NCBI GenBank assembly: GCA_025149125.1
Contig: CP102272.1
Coordinates: 3,906,001 to 3,970,000 of the forward strand
DNA: 64,000 nucleotides
Reading direction: 5' to 3'
From: [Clostridium] asparagiforme DSM 15981
Lineage (GTDB): Bacteria; Bacillota; Clostridia; Lachnospirales; Lachnospiraceae
Shown here piece after piece: positions 16,677-26,394 of this stretch. The notes under the pieces were generated by a model, which saw only the letters and a list, made by a program, of their open reading frames with translations, was not told the DNA's origin and made no database searches. How positions within the stretch are numbered: the stretch's first letter is position 1; each line of letters starts with the position of its first letter. The position numbers were made by a program, and so were the translations under genes.

Positions 16677-18185
16677 ATGAATAACGATTACAAAATACGT
16701 CTTCAGGCGATGATCGACGAAAGCAGCTTGGCGGACGTACAGAAGAAACTGGCGAAGGAGCGCTTAAAGATTGGCGCGGATATTGTCCTGGATCAGTTTG
16801 GAAAAAACAAGGCGGAAATCGAAAAACAGTCTAAGGCATTATCTAAAATGATTAAAGGCACCCTTGGAGATGCAGTTCCCGACAAACTGGCCGTGCAGTG
16901 GGCAAAGCAGTTCTACAAAGAGATTGAATCCGGGGCAAAAAAAGCAGCCGGGGAGCAGGAAAAGCTAAATGATAACGCCGCGGATAAGTCCCTTTCACAG
17001 GTTTTCAATAAGTTTAAAAACAGCAAAATTGGAACAGACTCGATCAATGAATTGTGGAACCAATTAAAGAAAATTCCCGAAGAGGTCTACAAAATTGACA
17101 CTGCGATGACCAAACTGTACCGTGTAACGGACGAAACGGATTGGAAATATTCGCAGTTTCTTGATCAGGCCGCTTCCAAAGCTCAGGGAGTGGGGCGCTC
17201 AATATCGGGCCTGATCGATCAGACCGCCGCCTGGGCAGGGCTTGGATTCAGTCTGGACGAGGCGGATAAGCTGGCAGAGATATCTTCCGTTTATGCGAAT
17301 ATCGGAAATGTGGATGATCAGACCGCCATATCGGAACTGGCGGCCGCTATGAAAGCATTTAATATCGAAGCCTCGGACAGTATTACCATTGTAGATCAGC
17401 TTAATGCACTGGGAAGCGAGTATTCCATATCCGCCGCCGATCTTGGGGACGGACTCAGAAAGAGCGCGGACGCAATGGCATTGGCCAACAATGACATTGA
17501 GCAGACTCTCGCCATGATCGCTGGCGGCGCGGAAATCACAAAAGACGCAGGCGGAATGGGAAATTCATTGAAAGTTCTGGCTTTGAGACTTCGGGGGATG
17601 AAAGGGGAACTTGAGGCCTTCGGCGAAGATGCTTCTGATGTGCTGCCGGTGGACAAGCTTCAAAGCCGCATCTTGGAGTACACGAAAGGCACCGTCAATC
17701 TATTCGATGATTTTGATCCGTCGAAATTTAAATCCACCTATGATATTCTTTTGAGTATATCCAAGGTATGGAATGATATCAGTGCGACGGATCAGGCTGA
17801 GCTTTTGGATGTAATTGCAGGCAAACACGATGCCGGTAACGTTTCAGCGTTATTAAAAGCGTTCCAAAATGGGCAGGTACAGCAGGCATACGGTGATGCG
17901 CTGAATTCGGACGGCTATGCAATGCAGGAGCAGGCGCGGTGGCTGGACAGCCTGGAGGCGAAGACGCAGCAGTTGGAAGCGGCGTTTCAATCTTTGTCCA
18001 ATACTGTGCTGGGCTCGGATGTATTGAAGGTGTTGGCGGATGGCGGCGTCGCGCTGCTAAATATCTTAGATAAACTTGTAGATGGATTCGGTTTATTGCC
18101 GACGCTCGTATCCGGAGGGGCGATTACGGCATTTATAAAAAACTTCGATTGGCTCTGCAATAAGAGCTGCTTAAAAATTGCCTAG
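16677..18185 (+). CDS. Tail tape measure protein, N-terminal part (TP901-type core)
   Basis: 502 residues before a stop codon. The region from about 140 to 330 (TAMTKLYRVTDETDWKYSQF ... GGAEITKDAGGMGNSLKVLALRLRGMKGE) is the PhageMin_Tail/TP901 tape measure core. The ending GGAITAFIKNFDW normally continues into the hydrophobic part, but here it runs into a stop next to an inserted structured RNA. The remaining protein resumes on the same strand at about 19.25 kb. So it is either exon 1 of an intron-split gene or the 5' piece of a broken gene. AAAGGAG precedes the ATG. The tape measure sets tail length and helps deliver the payload. Confidence 0.8.
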   Translation: MNNDYKIRLQAMIDESSLADVQKKLAKERLKIGADIVLDQFGKNKAEIEKQSKALSKMIKGTLGDAVPDKLAVQWAKQFYKEIESGAKKAAGEQEKLNDNAADKSLSQVFNKFKNSKIGTDSINELWNQLKKIPEEVYKIDTAMTKLYRVTDETDWKYSQFLDQAASKAQGVGRSISGLIDQTAAWAGLGFSLDEADKLAEISSVYANIGNVDDQTAISELAAAMKAFNIEASDSITIVDQLNALGSEYSISAADLGDGLRKSADAMALANNDIEQTLAMIAGGAEITKDAGGMGNSLKVLALRLRGMKGELEAFGEDASDVLPVDKLQSRILEYTKGTVNLFDDFDPSKFKSTYDILLSISKVWNDISATDQAELLDVIAGKHDAGNVSALLKAFQNGQVQQAYGDALNSDGYAMQEQARWLDSLEAKTQQLEAAFQSLSNTVLGSDVLKVLADGGVALLNILDKLVDGFGLLPTLVSGGAITAFIKNFDWLCNKSCLKIA

Positions 18186-18720
18186 ATTTTTAAGATGGTC
18201 TACTATGTGGGGAGAAATGCCATAATGGCGGCAATATCAACCCCTTAGGATGAAAGTTTAAAAATAAAAAGAGGACGAATTGGCCTGAAACCCTAATGCT
18301 CACTATGCTACAACGCAGCCGAGAGGCAGACGTGAATGCAACCGAAAGGCAAAAAAATCAATCGGCATTACTATGGTCGAGAGTGAGATGCATATGACTA
18401 AACCATACGGTCTAAGTGCGTGATGAAAATCAAATGGGTACAAAACTAACTGGCAGCTAACCTTACCTGCGTACAGTCGTGTAATAATCCGATAGACAGC
18501 GATTGCGAAAGCAATGTCGGGATAAAATCACCAAAGGTCGGGAAAGTTCAACGAGCATGATTCCTCGCAGAATATCAAAGCCTTATTTGATATTCTGTTA
18601 ATATATGTTCTAACATAGTATAATTGTGGTAATCCACACGGCAAAGTTATGCCGAAATCAGTCACGGTAATCAGGACTACCGTGTTGTTAGCAGCATTGT
18701 CCATTATGTTGTCTGATGTA
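18186..18720 (+). ncRNA. Structured RNA interrupting the tape measure gene, group I intron-like
   Basis: Directly after the stop lies a region with no open frame and many nested hairpins: GGGG...CCCC around GCCATAATGGC, GACT (about 18396) that can pair with AGTC (about 18475) in a P7-like way, GCAG/CTGC between them (P8-like), ATTGC-GAAA-GCAAT (P9-like), the 12-bp stem CAGAATATCAAA/TTTGATATTCTG (18569-18598), and CACGGTA/TACCGTG. TGCATATGACTAAAC resembles the group I R element. Orientation and place between two tape measure parts suit a self-splicing intron, perhaps IStron-related, without tnpA/tnpB. Splice sites are not resolved. Confidence 0.45.
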
Positions 18721-18724
18721 ACTA

Positions 18725-18912
18725 AATGGGCTTAATCTCTACTGACGCGCCATTGGCCATAACACCGATTGTATCGTTGAAAAGGAGAATGTTAATAAAA
18801 ATCAATTCTGAATATCACATTGTCCCTATTAAACTGATAGATTCACAAAAATCTTGAGCGCTGATTCTCTGGGTAATTCCAGCACAGCGCTCCTATGGAT
18901 AACTCCTCCTAC
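18725..18912 (-). pseudogene. Decayed remnant of the YbjQ-like gene
   Basis: The stretch beginning ACTAAATGGGCTTAATCTCT closely parallels the 3' end of the YbjQ-like gene at 14377 (ACTAAATAGGCTCAATCTCT), including the next 60 bases. It then jumps, by internal deletion, to a part matching the middle of that gene (near 14.63 kb). No usable frame remains. It shows that this insertion and the 14-16 kb island share ancestry. Confidence 0.6.
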
Positions 18913-18918
18913 TAAATA

Positions 18919-19209
18919 TTACCATTCACTGCCACAGTTATTACAATGCCATTGCTTATGCACTTTTCGCGATAGCAGCCCCCATACTGCAACCGATCCT
19001 ACCTTTGATAGCCCTGATATTTTCTTTATATTAGTCGATCCGCAAGTTGGACACTTTGGAATATTAAGCTCTGGTACTGGTTTTTTTTGTTCGACAACAT
19101 AGCCTTCCGCACAATTTTCACAGAGTAATACCTTTTGATATTCATTTTCTGCTACAACATATGTTTTACATCCACATTTTTCACACACAAAATCATAAGA
19201 TGAATCCAT
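18919..19209 (-). CDS. Zinc-ribbon protein, family member 3, inside the tape measure interruption
   Basis: 96 residues from MDSSYDFVCEKCGCK, with GGAGG eight bases upstream of the ATG. Three cysteine pairs: CEKC/CENC in the N-terminal half and CPTC/CNNC in the C-terminal half ending WHCNNCGSEW. The central LSKVGSVAVWGLLSRKV is hydrophobic. It is intact, unlike its relative at 15740. It is antisense to the tail operon, between the intron-like RNA and the resumed tape measure frame, so it is the likely cargo of the inserted element. Function unknown. Confidence 0.65.
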   Translation of the reverse strand: MDSSYDFVCEKCGCKTYVVAENEYQKVLLCENCAEGYVVEQKKPVPELNIPKCPTCGSTNIKKISGLSKVGSVAVWGLLSRKVHKQWHCNNCGSEW

Positions 19210-19255
19210 AAAATACGCCTCCAATCCCTTTTGTTTATATAATAACAAGTATAAC

Positions 19256-22200
19256 GCTCACATACAAAAAAGGCAACTTAAAAGATTAGGCAACTTTTCC
19301 AACGCAATAAAGTCTATAAAAGAACAACCAAATAATTTTGACAATGTATCAAAGGCAGTTAAAAAATTAGCGACAGAACAAACTGTTACCGCATTAACAT
19401 CATCTTCTTTATCAGATTTGCAGAAAAAGCAAATTCTTATAAATAAAGGATTGTCAAGAGAACAAGCAAAAACTGCCTTATCTACCGCCGAGTTCTCCGC
19501 AGCACAACAAAATACCACCTTCTCCACTCTTGGACTTAACACGGCTGCGAAAGGACTTTGGGCAACCATGAAAGCCCACCCGATTATGTCAATCACTGCT
19601 GTTGTTGGTTTAGCGATTAGCGCATATTCAAAATGGAAACAGATCCAAGAGGAAAATCGACAAGCTGCTGAGGATTCGGCTAAAAATTATGCAGAGAATA
19701 TCAAGTCAATTGAAACTTATGCCAAAACCTATAATGAACTGCACACTGCTCTTCTAAATGCTCATGGTGATGAGGAAAAAGTCTATCATATTAAAAAGCA
19801 GCTACTTGATCTACAGACAGAATTGAACGAAAAGTATGGCGATGAATATGGAAAGCTCAATCTCGTAACGGATGCATATCATGATCAGGCAAATGCCATT
19901 TACAACTTAAACAAAAAGCTTGCAAACAATTTCTTAAATACGACTCCGGGACTTGATACTGCTGAACAAGAAATGAAAAAAGAAAGAACTTATTATCTTG
20001 GTTCAACGGGTTCATTGTCTAATCGTTCCGGCCGAGAGATACATCGAGCAATTCAAAAGTATGAAGATCATGGAATTGAATTAACCCCGTTCCACTCTAA
20101 AGATGTTAAAGGATATACTTTTAAATTTGTAGGTGATGCCTCACAAGCCAAAAAAGTAATTTCAGATCTCGAATCAGAAATTCGTGAACTTCAAAAATCT
20201 TATAGCGATGATAATTTTATAAGTGGTATTCTCAATTATTCTACAAATGCTCTAATTGAGAATAATAAAATATTGGAGGGCTATGAAAATCAATATTCCC
20301 AAATGCTCATCAGTCAGATTGCTTTATCTGACGATCTGTCAGGAACTTATTCACGTGCCCTGCAGGCGGCCCAAAATTATAATGATGCAATATTAAATAG
20401 TACCAATCCGTTTGACGATAAAAAAGTATATGCTGCTCTCTCTGAATTACAGGACATAGAGAATGAAATCAAAAATAATGAAGCGACATGGGGCAAATAT
20501 TCTTCCGTCATCGACACAGTATTCGACCAGACCGATACCAGACTCATTGAGTTTGCTCAAAAAGTGAAAAAAAATGAATGGAGTATCGGTGAAATTGCAG
20601 GTTATGTAAAAGATGAAAATCATACAGATTTAGAATGGCAGGCTCTTGCAGACAGTAATCAGGCCGGATATGCATTTGATGCACTTGCCGTCAGAGCAGA
20701 ATACTACGGTATTACCATCAATGAGTTAATATCACTGCTTACACGCCTTAATATTGTCCAAAGTGAATTAACTGATAATATCCCGGAACTCAATGTAATA
20801 AAAAACAAGGAAGAGATGATCTCCAGTATCAATCAGCTATCCGAAGGTTTCGAATCCCTTGACAGGATCATGTCTTCCATTGGCGGCAGCGACCCATTTG
20901 ACTTTTCTCTACTGACTGATTCAAAATTTAAAGATACGTTCGGCGATCTCGGTGATTCATATACGGATTTTATCGATACAATCTCAAATTCTCCTAAAGA
21001 TGTGAATGCATGCCAGTCTGCTTTTGATAGCCTTCTAACATCATGGCTTAATTCTACTGATATTATTGAGGGGTTATCTGATAATACGAAACAGCTGACA
21101 ATCGATATGCTCTCCTCTATGGGGGTTGCAAATGCTGAAGAGATTGTTACAGAGGCCCTTGTGCAAAAACAAATTAAATTAGCGGCCCAAAAATATGATA
21201 CCGAAGTGGCCAGTTCAGCTTTGGAGGGTGCAACGCTCAATGAAATCAATCGAATTCTGGATGAGGCTGAGGCCGCTGGCATTTCCAGGGCATATCTCGC
21301 TCAGTTGCAACTCGAAAAAATAGCAGTCAATGATACAAAAATCGATACAACTTCTGATATTGATCAAATCATCACTTTGGCAAATGCAGCTGGGTCCAGT
21401 ACAAAAGTTCTGGCAAAACTTGCCCGCGCCAAATCAGTTTTGAATCAGTATGAAAACGGTACTTTAGATCTAAATGTTCCCGGAAATAATCTATTATTGT
21501 CGGAGGCGGAATATACCCTCGATCAAATTGAAAACGGCAGTTTTGATTACGAATTTCAGATAGACATTAATAAAATCAAATCTGGTATTTACGGGAATAA
21601 CACAACCTCCCTAAGCAACACCGGCAGTTCCAAATCGCCCCAGTCAACTGAACTCGACCTCGCCGCCGAGTCCGTCAACAATCTCAAGCAACACCTCGAC
21701 CTCCTAACCACCGACCTTGAAAACACCGACCCCTACTCGGAAAAACTCCCCATCTTAAAGGAACTGATCCAAACCCAGGAAGCCTACAACAATGCGCTGC
21801 AATCCCAGGCCGACCTGTATTATGACGAGTATCAGAAGTCCCTTCAATCCCTGCCGCAGGATCTTCAGGAGAAGATTTCCGGGTATGACAGCTTCAGCAT
21901 TGAAACCATCCCAGAAACCCTAAAAGACGCCGTCTCCAAAGCCCAATCCTACCGGGATAAGTGGAATTCTGCCACGATCTCCATCAAGCAGGCCGGGAAG
22001 GAGTTGGAAAATCTCCGGCTGAAGCAGATGGATCTGGCCCAGGCCCGCCTGGACGACAAGATCGGCGTAGTCCAGAATAAGGCCGCCGACATTCAGAATC
22101 AGATGGACGAGGCTGAGGCTATGGGGCTCAACGCCACTTCGAAACAGTACAAGTCCCTGATCCGCCTGTCGCGGCAGGAAGAAAAGTATAACCAGAACAA

Positions 22201-24031
22201 GCTGACCGGCCTTCAGGCGGAACTGCTGCTGTTGGATGAGGACGAGGACGCCTATTACGATTGCCTGGGGGCCATACAGGATTGTGAAAATGCCATCTCC
22301 AAGTGCGCTCAGAACCAGGCGGCCTACAATAAGGCTATTCTGGAGCTGCCCATTCAATACCTGGAAAAGGCAAATGACAGCCTGAACGACGAACTGGATG
22401 AGCTCCAGGATAAGCAGGACGATCTGGACAGCGCCATCGCCGGAGTGACCGGGCACCTGCAGGATCAGATCGAGGCGCAGCAAACGCTTCGGGACGAGGC
22501 CGAGGAAACGGCCAAAAAGCAGATCGATGCGATTCAGAGTGAGATCGACGGGCTGCAAAAGGCCAACGACGAGCGCAAACAACAGCTCGACTTAGAGGAA
22601 AAGCTTTATAATCTGGAGCGGGCGAAGAATCAGAAGACCACCCGGATCTTCCGGGAATCCGAGGGCGGCTTTGTCTACGAGGCCGATTCGGAGGCGGTCC
22701 GAAACGCCCAGAGCGAATATGAGGATGCGCTCTTTGAACAGACCATCTCCGATATGGAAGACAAAATCCGGGATATCGAGGAGTCCCGGGACGCGCTGCT
22801 TGAGAGCTATGATCTGGAAATCGACCGACTTCAGAAGATTGTGGAGTCCTGGGACGGCATCACCGAGGCCATACAGCGTGCCAAGGATATGACCATGGCC
22901 GGGACGATCCTGGGGTCCGGCTGGCAGGATCGGGTAACATCCGGGGATACCGGCGATTTGGAAAATGTGTCCGGCCAGTACGAGAAAAATGACCGGGAAC
23001 AGACCTGGACAGAGCGCCAGATCGAGGAAAATGAACGGTTGATCCGGCAGGTGGAGGACTATATCGAAGCCTGGCAGATGGGACAGATTACCATCCGGGA
23101 AGCCCGGGAAGAAATCAATGATATCGTCAGCGACGTTATGCCGGAGATCGAGGCCAACGACGAGCGCGTCTCAAGCCTTTCCAACTACACCTCCGCCTGG
23201 TCAAATGCGCAGGTCAATGTTGCCGATAGCGTGGCTGCCACTACCGCGGCGGCGGCCAACAACGTGGATGAACTCCTTGCCACGGACGCCAGACGCCAGG
23301 CCGTCTTTGATTACGCGGCGGAGTGGTCTAATTCCGCTCTTGCCGTGGGCGGGGCTCTGGGCAGCATCAATGAAGCCAATGCGGCGGCTGTTCTGACCGA
23401 GGGGACATATCTGGGCCAGCGGCTGTTAAATCTGGGCGCGTTTCAGGAAACCTACCGCTCCATGGCCAGCTCCATTTCCACAATGTGCAACAGTATTGTG
23501 GATTCCTGCCAGGAAGCCGAAGAGGCCATGCGAGAACTGTCCAATGCCGAGGACCGCTATGGCTACGGCCAGGGAACCACCCACGCCAGGCCCGGACTTC
23601 ACCGGGTTGCGGAGGGCAACCGGCCGGAAATTATTATCCGGAACAGCGGCGCGGCGTTTTTGGCAAAGCGTGAAACCCACTACCCCTTCGCCGGGGGCGA
23701 GACGGTTCTGAATCCCTCTGACACAAGACATGTCCTGCGCGGCGATCACCTGGAACAGATCGACGACGGTCTGCCGGTTCTTAAGGACCAGCAGACCCGG
23801 TCTTTGATCGACACATTGGGACAGAACGCGCCCTTAAGTATTTCTGGGATGCCGGAGGCATTTTCCCCGTCCGCTGGTCTCACTGCCGGTAATGTGCGGC
23901 AGGAAAATGTGGTGGTCAACTTCGGGGACGTGAATCTGCCTCAGGTAAGAGATGTGGACACGTTCACCCGGGCGATTGCGGACGGAACGCTGAAATCCGC
24001 CCTGCAGCAGCGCCTGATGAGAAACAAATAG
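19256..24031 (+). CDS. Tail tape measure protein, C-terminal part
   Basis: The frame is open from about 19.2 kb; the first usable start, a TTG at 19418, has no ribosome binding site, so this part probably depends on splicing or is inactive. More than 1,580 residues: a hydrophobic segment WATMKAHPIMSITAVVGLAISA near the start, long helical/coiled-coil regions (about residues 800-1250, rich in Gln, Glu, Lys), and a Gly/Ser-poor C-terminus. With the 5' part it totals about 2,090 residues, predicting a tail near 300 nm by the usual 0.15 nm per residue. Base composition changes abruptly from AT-rich to GC-rich near 21.62 kb, showing mosaic origin. Confidence 0.75.
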   Translation, partial: AHIQKRQLKRLGNFSNAIKSIKEQPNNFDNVSKAVKKLATEQTVTALTSSSLSDLQKKQILINKGLSREQAKTALSTAEFSAAQQNTTFSTLGLNTAAKGLWATMKAHPIMSITAVVGLAISAYSKWKQIQEENRQAAEDSAKNYAENIKSIETYAKTYNELHTALLNAHGDEEKVYHIKKQLLDLQTELNEKYGDEYGKLNLVTDAYHDQANAIYNLNKKLANNFLNTTPGLDTAEQEMKKERTYYLGSTGSLSNRSGREIHRAIQKYEDHGIELTPFHSKDVKGYTFKFVGDASQAKKVISDLESEIRELQKSYSDDNFISGILNYSTNALIENNKILEGYENQYSQMLISQIALSDDLSGTYSRALQAAQNYNDAILNSTNPFDDKKVYAALSELQDIENEIKNNEATWGKYSSVIDTVFDQTDTRLIEFAQKVKKNEWSIGEIAGYVKDENHTDLEWQALADSNQAGYAFDALAVRAEYYGITINELISLLTRLNIVQSELTDNIPELNVIKNKEEMISSINQLSEGFESLDRIMSSIGGSDPFDFSLLTDSKFKDTFGDLGDSYTDFIDTISNSPKDVNACQSAFDSLLTSWLNSTDIIEGLSDNTKQLTIDMLSSMGVANAEEIVTEALVQKQIKLAAQKYDTEVASSALEGATLNEINRILDEAEAAGISRAYLAQLQLEKIAVNDTKIDTTSDIDQIITLANAAGSSTKVLAKLARAKSVLNQYENGTLDLNVPGNNLLLSEAEYTLDQIENGSFDYEFQIDINKIKSGIYGNNTTSLSNTGSSKSPQSTELDLAAESVNNLKQHLDLLTTDLENTDPYSEKLPILKELIQTQEAYNNALQSQADLYYDEYQKSLQSLPQDLQEKISGYDSFSIETIPETLKDAVSKAQSYRDKWNSATISIKQAGKELENLRLKQMDLAQARLDDKIGVVQNKAADIQNQMDEAEAMGLNATSKQYKSLIRLSRQEEKYNQNKLTGLQAELLLLDEDEDAYYDCLGAIQDCENAISKCAQNQAAYNKAILELPIQYLEKANDSLNDELDELQDKQDDLDSAIAGVTGHLQDQIEAQQTLRDEAEETAKKQIDAIQSEIDGLQKANDERKQQLDLEEKLYNLERAKNQKTTRIFRESEGGFVYEADSEAVRNAQSEYEDALFEQTISDMEDKIRDIEESRDALLESYDLEIDRLQKIVESWDGITEAIQRAKDMTMAGTILGSGWQDRVTSGDTGDLENVSGQYEKNDREQTWTERQIEENERLIRQVEDYIEAWQMGQITIREAREEINDIVSDVMPEIEANDERVSSLSNYTSAWSNAQVNVADSVAATTAAAANNVDELLATDARRQAVFDYAAEWSNSALAVGGALGSINEANAAAVLTEGTYLGQRLLNLGAFQETYRSMASSISTMCNSIVDSCQEAEEAMRELSNAEDRYGYGQGTTHARPGLHRVAEGNRPEIIIRNSGAAFLAKRETHYPFAGGETVLNPSDTRHVLRGDHLEQIDDGLPVLKDQQTRSLIDTLGQNAPLSISGMPEAFSPSAGLTAGNVRQENVVVNFGDVNLPQVRDVDTFTRAIADGTLKSALQQRLMRNK

Positions 24032-24043
24032 AACCAGACACCG

Positions 24044-24077
24044 GGCGTCGGCTCTTTTACAGGGGCCGCCGCCTTTT
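24044..24077 (+). terminator. Hairpin between tape measure and baseplate genes
   Basis: GGCGTCGGC pairs with GCCGCCGCC, one mismatch, around a 12-base loop and is followed by TTTTA. It would reduce read-through into the low-copy baseplate genes. Confidence 0.6.
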
Positions 24078-24088
24078 ATGGAGATCCT

Positions 24089-24340
24089 ATGACCGATACG
24101 AAAATTTTAAAGGAATTATCAAACCTGATTGGCGACTTTGTCGAGGTTTTAATCCGGGACTCCGGCATTCCCACGGTTAAGAGCTGTATTGTGAAGTCGG
24201 AAACAGGCCATGAAACATGCATTGTCTCCTGCAATGATACGCTTCACCGGGTCAGAAGCCGGGGCGGCCATTCAGAAGGCGATATTGTCGAAGTCATGCT
24301 TCCAAATGGAAATTGGAATCGTGCATTCATTGTTTATTAA
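24089..24340 (+). CDS. Small tail-region protein, unknown
   Basis: 83 residues (MTDTKILKELSNLIGDFVEVLIRDSGIP...), predicted mixed alpha/beta. Unrecognised. Starts 12 bases after the hairpin at 24.04-24.08 kb and 14 bases before the next gene, so it belongs to the baseplate operon. The C-terminal half (GHSEGDIVEVMLPNGNWNRAFIVY) looks like a small beta-barrel. Confidence 0.55.
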   Translation: MTDTKILKELSNLIGDFVEVLIRDSGIPTVKSCIVKSETGHETCIVSCNDTLHRVRSRGGHSEGDIVEVMLPNGNWNRAFIVY

Positions 24341-24354
24341 ATTCGAGGTGAATC

Positions 24355-25458
24355 ATGAACGGTGTACCCGTATTATACAACAGCAACAGAAATTCAAAGG
24401 ATGCCGGTCTGGATTTTAAGATCACTTATATCTGGGACGGGAACAATCCGCAACAGACCGGAAATATTGTTCACATATATGACAACGCGACCAATGAGAT
24501 CGTCTATACCGCAACGCAGACCAATTTTTACAAACAGGAATGCACGGTTCCGGCCAATACCCTTGTCAACGGGACTCTTTACAAGGTTACCGTCAATGTG
24601 ATGTGCGAGGAGGGCGTCTCGTCCCCGTCCGAGCCGTTACTCTTCTACTGCTACACGACCCCGGATTTTGTTTTTACGAATCTGGTACAGGACCAGCTGA
24701 TCCAGAACGATTCCTATCAGGTACAGCTGTCCTACAGCCAGCCGGAGGGGGAGGAACTGGAGGATTATTATATTTCCCTGTATTCCAGCGATAAAACCAT
24801 CATTTATACATCGCCGGTCCGCTATCAAACGGAGGAGCTTTCCCTGACCGTTACGGGGCTGGAAAACAACACGCAGTATTATATCAAGGCCTTTGGACAG
24901 ACCGTGACTGGAATGCAGGTTGAGACGGATTTTTTTCTTGTTTCCGTCCGATATTTGCAGCCCACGATCTACAGCCTGATCGAACTGGCCAACAACGCCA
25001 GGGGCGGTTATACCACGGTCAAATCCAATATCATTTCCCTCCGGGCCTATGTATACCGGGATGGGGTTGAGATTGATCCCACCTATGTAAACGGGGAAAT
25101 GATCGATTTGCGGGACAGCTCCCAGATGCTTAGATTCGAGGACAGTTTCGGCGTGCCGGAGGATTTTACAATCGAGCTGAAGGGATGCGGTTTTGCGCCA
25201 AACTCGGCTCCTATGGTACTCTCCAACGGGAAATACGGCATTTCCGTGTATTACAGGACGGGGGCATACGAAGGCACGGGAGGTGTACCGAAGGCGTACT
25301 TCGACTTAAGGGCCGCCGGGGAGCTGACGTACGTGGGAATCAGCAACTATATCGATATTCCGGCTGACAACCGGCTGATCGGATTTATGCTCACACGTCG
25401 GAACAATCTGTATGAAATCATCGCGTTTGATTATGAGGAGGAGGTGGAAAATCTGTGA
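24355..25458 (+). CDS. Fibronectin III-like tail/baseplate protein
   Basis: 367 residues. The first 200 residues read as two FN3-type beta-sandwich repeats, for example YIWDGNNPQQTG ... NTLVNGTLYKVTVNVMC and VTGLENNTQYYIKAFGQTV, typical of surface-exposed phage tail proteins that bind carbohydrate loosely. The last third resembles a carbohydrate-binding jelly roll. AGGTGA precedes the ATG. It is followed with overlap by a Dit-like gene. Exact role (distal tail decoration or baseplate component) is inferred from position. Confidence 0.6.
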   Translation: MNGVPVLYNSNRNSKDAGLDFKITYIWDGNNPQQTGNIVHIYDNATNEIVYTATQTNFYKQECTVPANTLVNGTLYKVTVNVMCEEGVSSPSEPLLFYCYTTPDFVFTNLVQDQLIQNDSYQVQLSYSQPEGEELEDYYISLYSSDKTIIYTSPVRYQTEELSLTVTGLENNTQYYIKAFGQTVTGMQVETDFFLVSVRYLQPTIYSLIELANNARGGYTTVKSNIISLRAYVYRDGVEIDPTYVNGEMIDLRDSSQMLRFEDSFGVPEDFTIELKGCGFAPNSAPMVLSNGKYGISVYYRTGAYEGTGGVPKAYFDLRAAGELTYVGISNYIDIPADNRLIGFMLTRRNNLYEIIAFDYEEEVENL

Positions 25459-26381
25459 TTATTCTGGGAAAAACAGCCTGCGGAGATTCTGATTCCATGA
25501 TGGCTACCGCCACAAATATTGAGGATATCAATATGATCCAGCTGTCAGGCGGCGTGTTTGATGAATTTTTTGTGACCACCAGGGTTTATACGACCTGGGA
25601 CGGCAGCATCCCCGATGAGTGGGACTTCGACACCAAAATACACGCGCTGTTTCAGGAAAGCCTTTTTGGCGGAAATGTGGAGTTTACCGCGGAGTCGGTT
25701 TCCTCCATCCTGGTTAAGAAGCGCCGGGTTGGCGATCTTCATTGGAAAACGTTTTTTGAGATTCCCATCCATTCCAATGAGGATTTTAATTTTATGCGCA
25801 ACGACTTCTACAACCGGTCGGAGGAGGAATACCAGTACAGCATCGTGCCCACCTTAAACGGGGTGGAGGGACGGTATTCCAGCAATCACAATACCAGCAC
25901 GGTCCGGTCTAAGTTCGACGGGATTGTGCTGGTTGAGAAGGATGTGGCCTACCGGGCGATTCTGGACGTGTGCCTTTCGGAACGGCGCAATTTTGCCGTT
26001 TCCGTGCTGGAACCCAAGGGGCGGAAGAAATCCATCGCCGTCTACAATGGGGACGCCAATTACCGGGAATACGACGTGGAGGGGACGTTTATCCCCTTTG
26101 ACGACAGCTCCGGGGACTTTGATCTGGAGCACAGCCGCGCTTACCGCGAGGAGGTGGATGATTTTCTCACGAACAGGAAGCCGAAAATCCTGAAGTATGC
26201 CGACGGGCGCATGGCCATGGTCTGCATCGTGGACTCGCCGGTCTCCCACTCCTCCCACAACCACATTTCCAATGTCTCCACAAGCTTTACCGCGGTTGAG
26301 ACCGGTGATTGTGAATCTGTAAACGATCTTTATGACAACAACTTTATCGACACCGACCACGATGTGGATCGCAGCATTTGA
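25455..26381 (+). CDS. Baseplate / distal tail-like protein
   Basis: 308 residues, GTG start overlapping the previous stop, with GAGGAGG upstream. Beta-rich with HWKTFFEIPIHSNEDFNFMRNDFYN and a C-terminal half that includes YREYDVEGTFIPFDD and a histidine-rich SHSSHNHISN loop. Such proteins lie between tape measure and hub genes in many Clostridial siphophages and form part of the tail tip. No enzyme motif. I recognise the class by place and general pattern only. Confidence 0.55.
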   Translation: MIILGKTACGDSDSMMATATNIEDINMIQLSGGVFDEFFVTTRVYTTWDGSIPDEWDFDTKIHALFQESLFGGNVEFTAESVSSILVKKRRVGDLHWKTFFEIPIHSNEDFNFMRNDFYNRSEEEYQYSIVPTLNGVEGRYSSNHNTSTVRSKFDGIVLVEKDVAYRAILDVCLSERRNFAVSVLEPKGRKKSIAVYNGDANYREYDVEGTFIPFDDSSGDFDLEHSRAYREEVDDFLTNRKPKILKYADGRMAMVCIVDSPVSHSSHNHISNVSTSFTAVETGDCESVNDLYDNNFIDTDHDVDRSI

Positions 26382-26394
26382 ATAGGGGGATTTT

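Noticed and set aside
18186..18720. Group II intron
   Set aside because: I found no GUGCG 5' end, no domain V hairpin with AGC/catalytic triad context and no intron reverse transcriptase. Group I-like pairings fit better, though only moderately.
12705..24031. Contractile (R-type) tail
   Set aside because: No sheath, spike or baseplate wedge proteins of the contractile type; a single tube protein followed by a long tape measure fits a flexible non-contractile tail.
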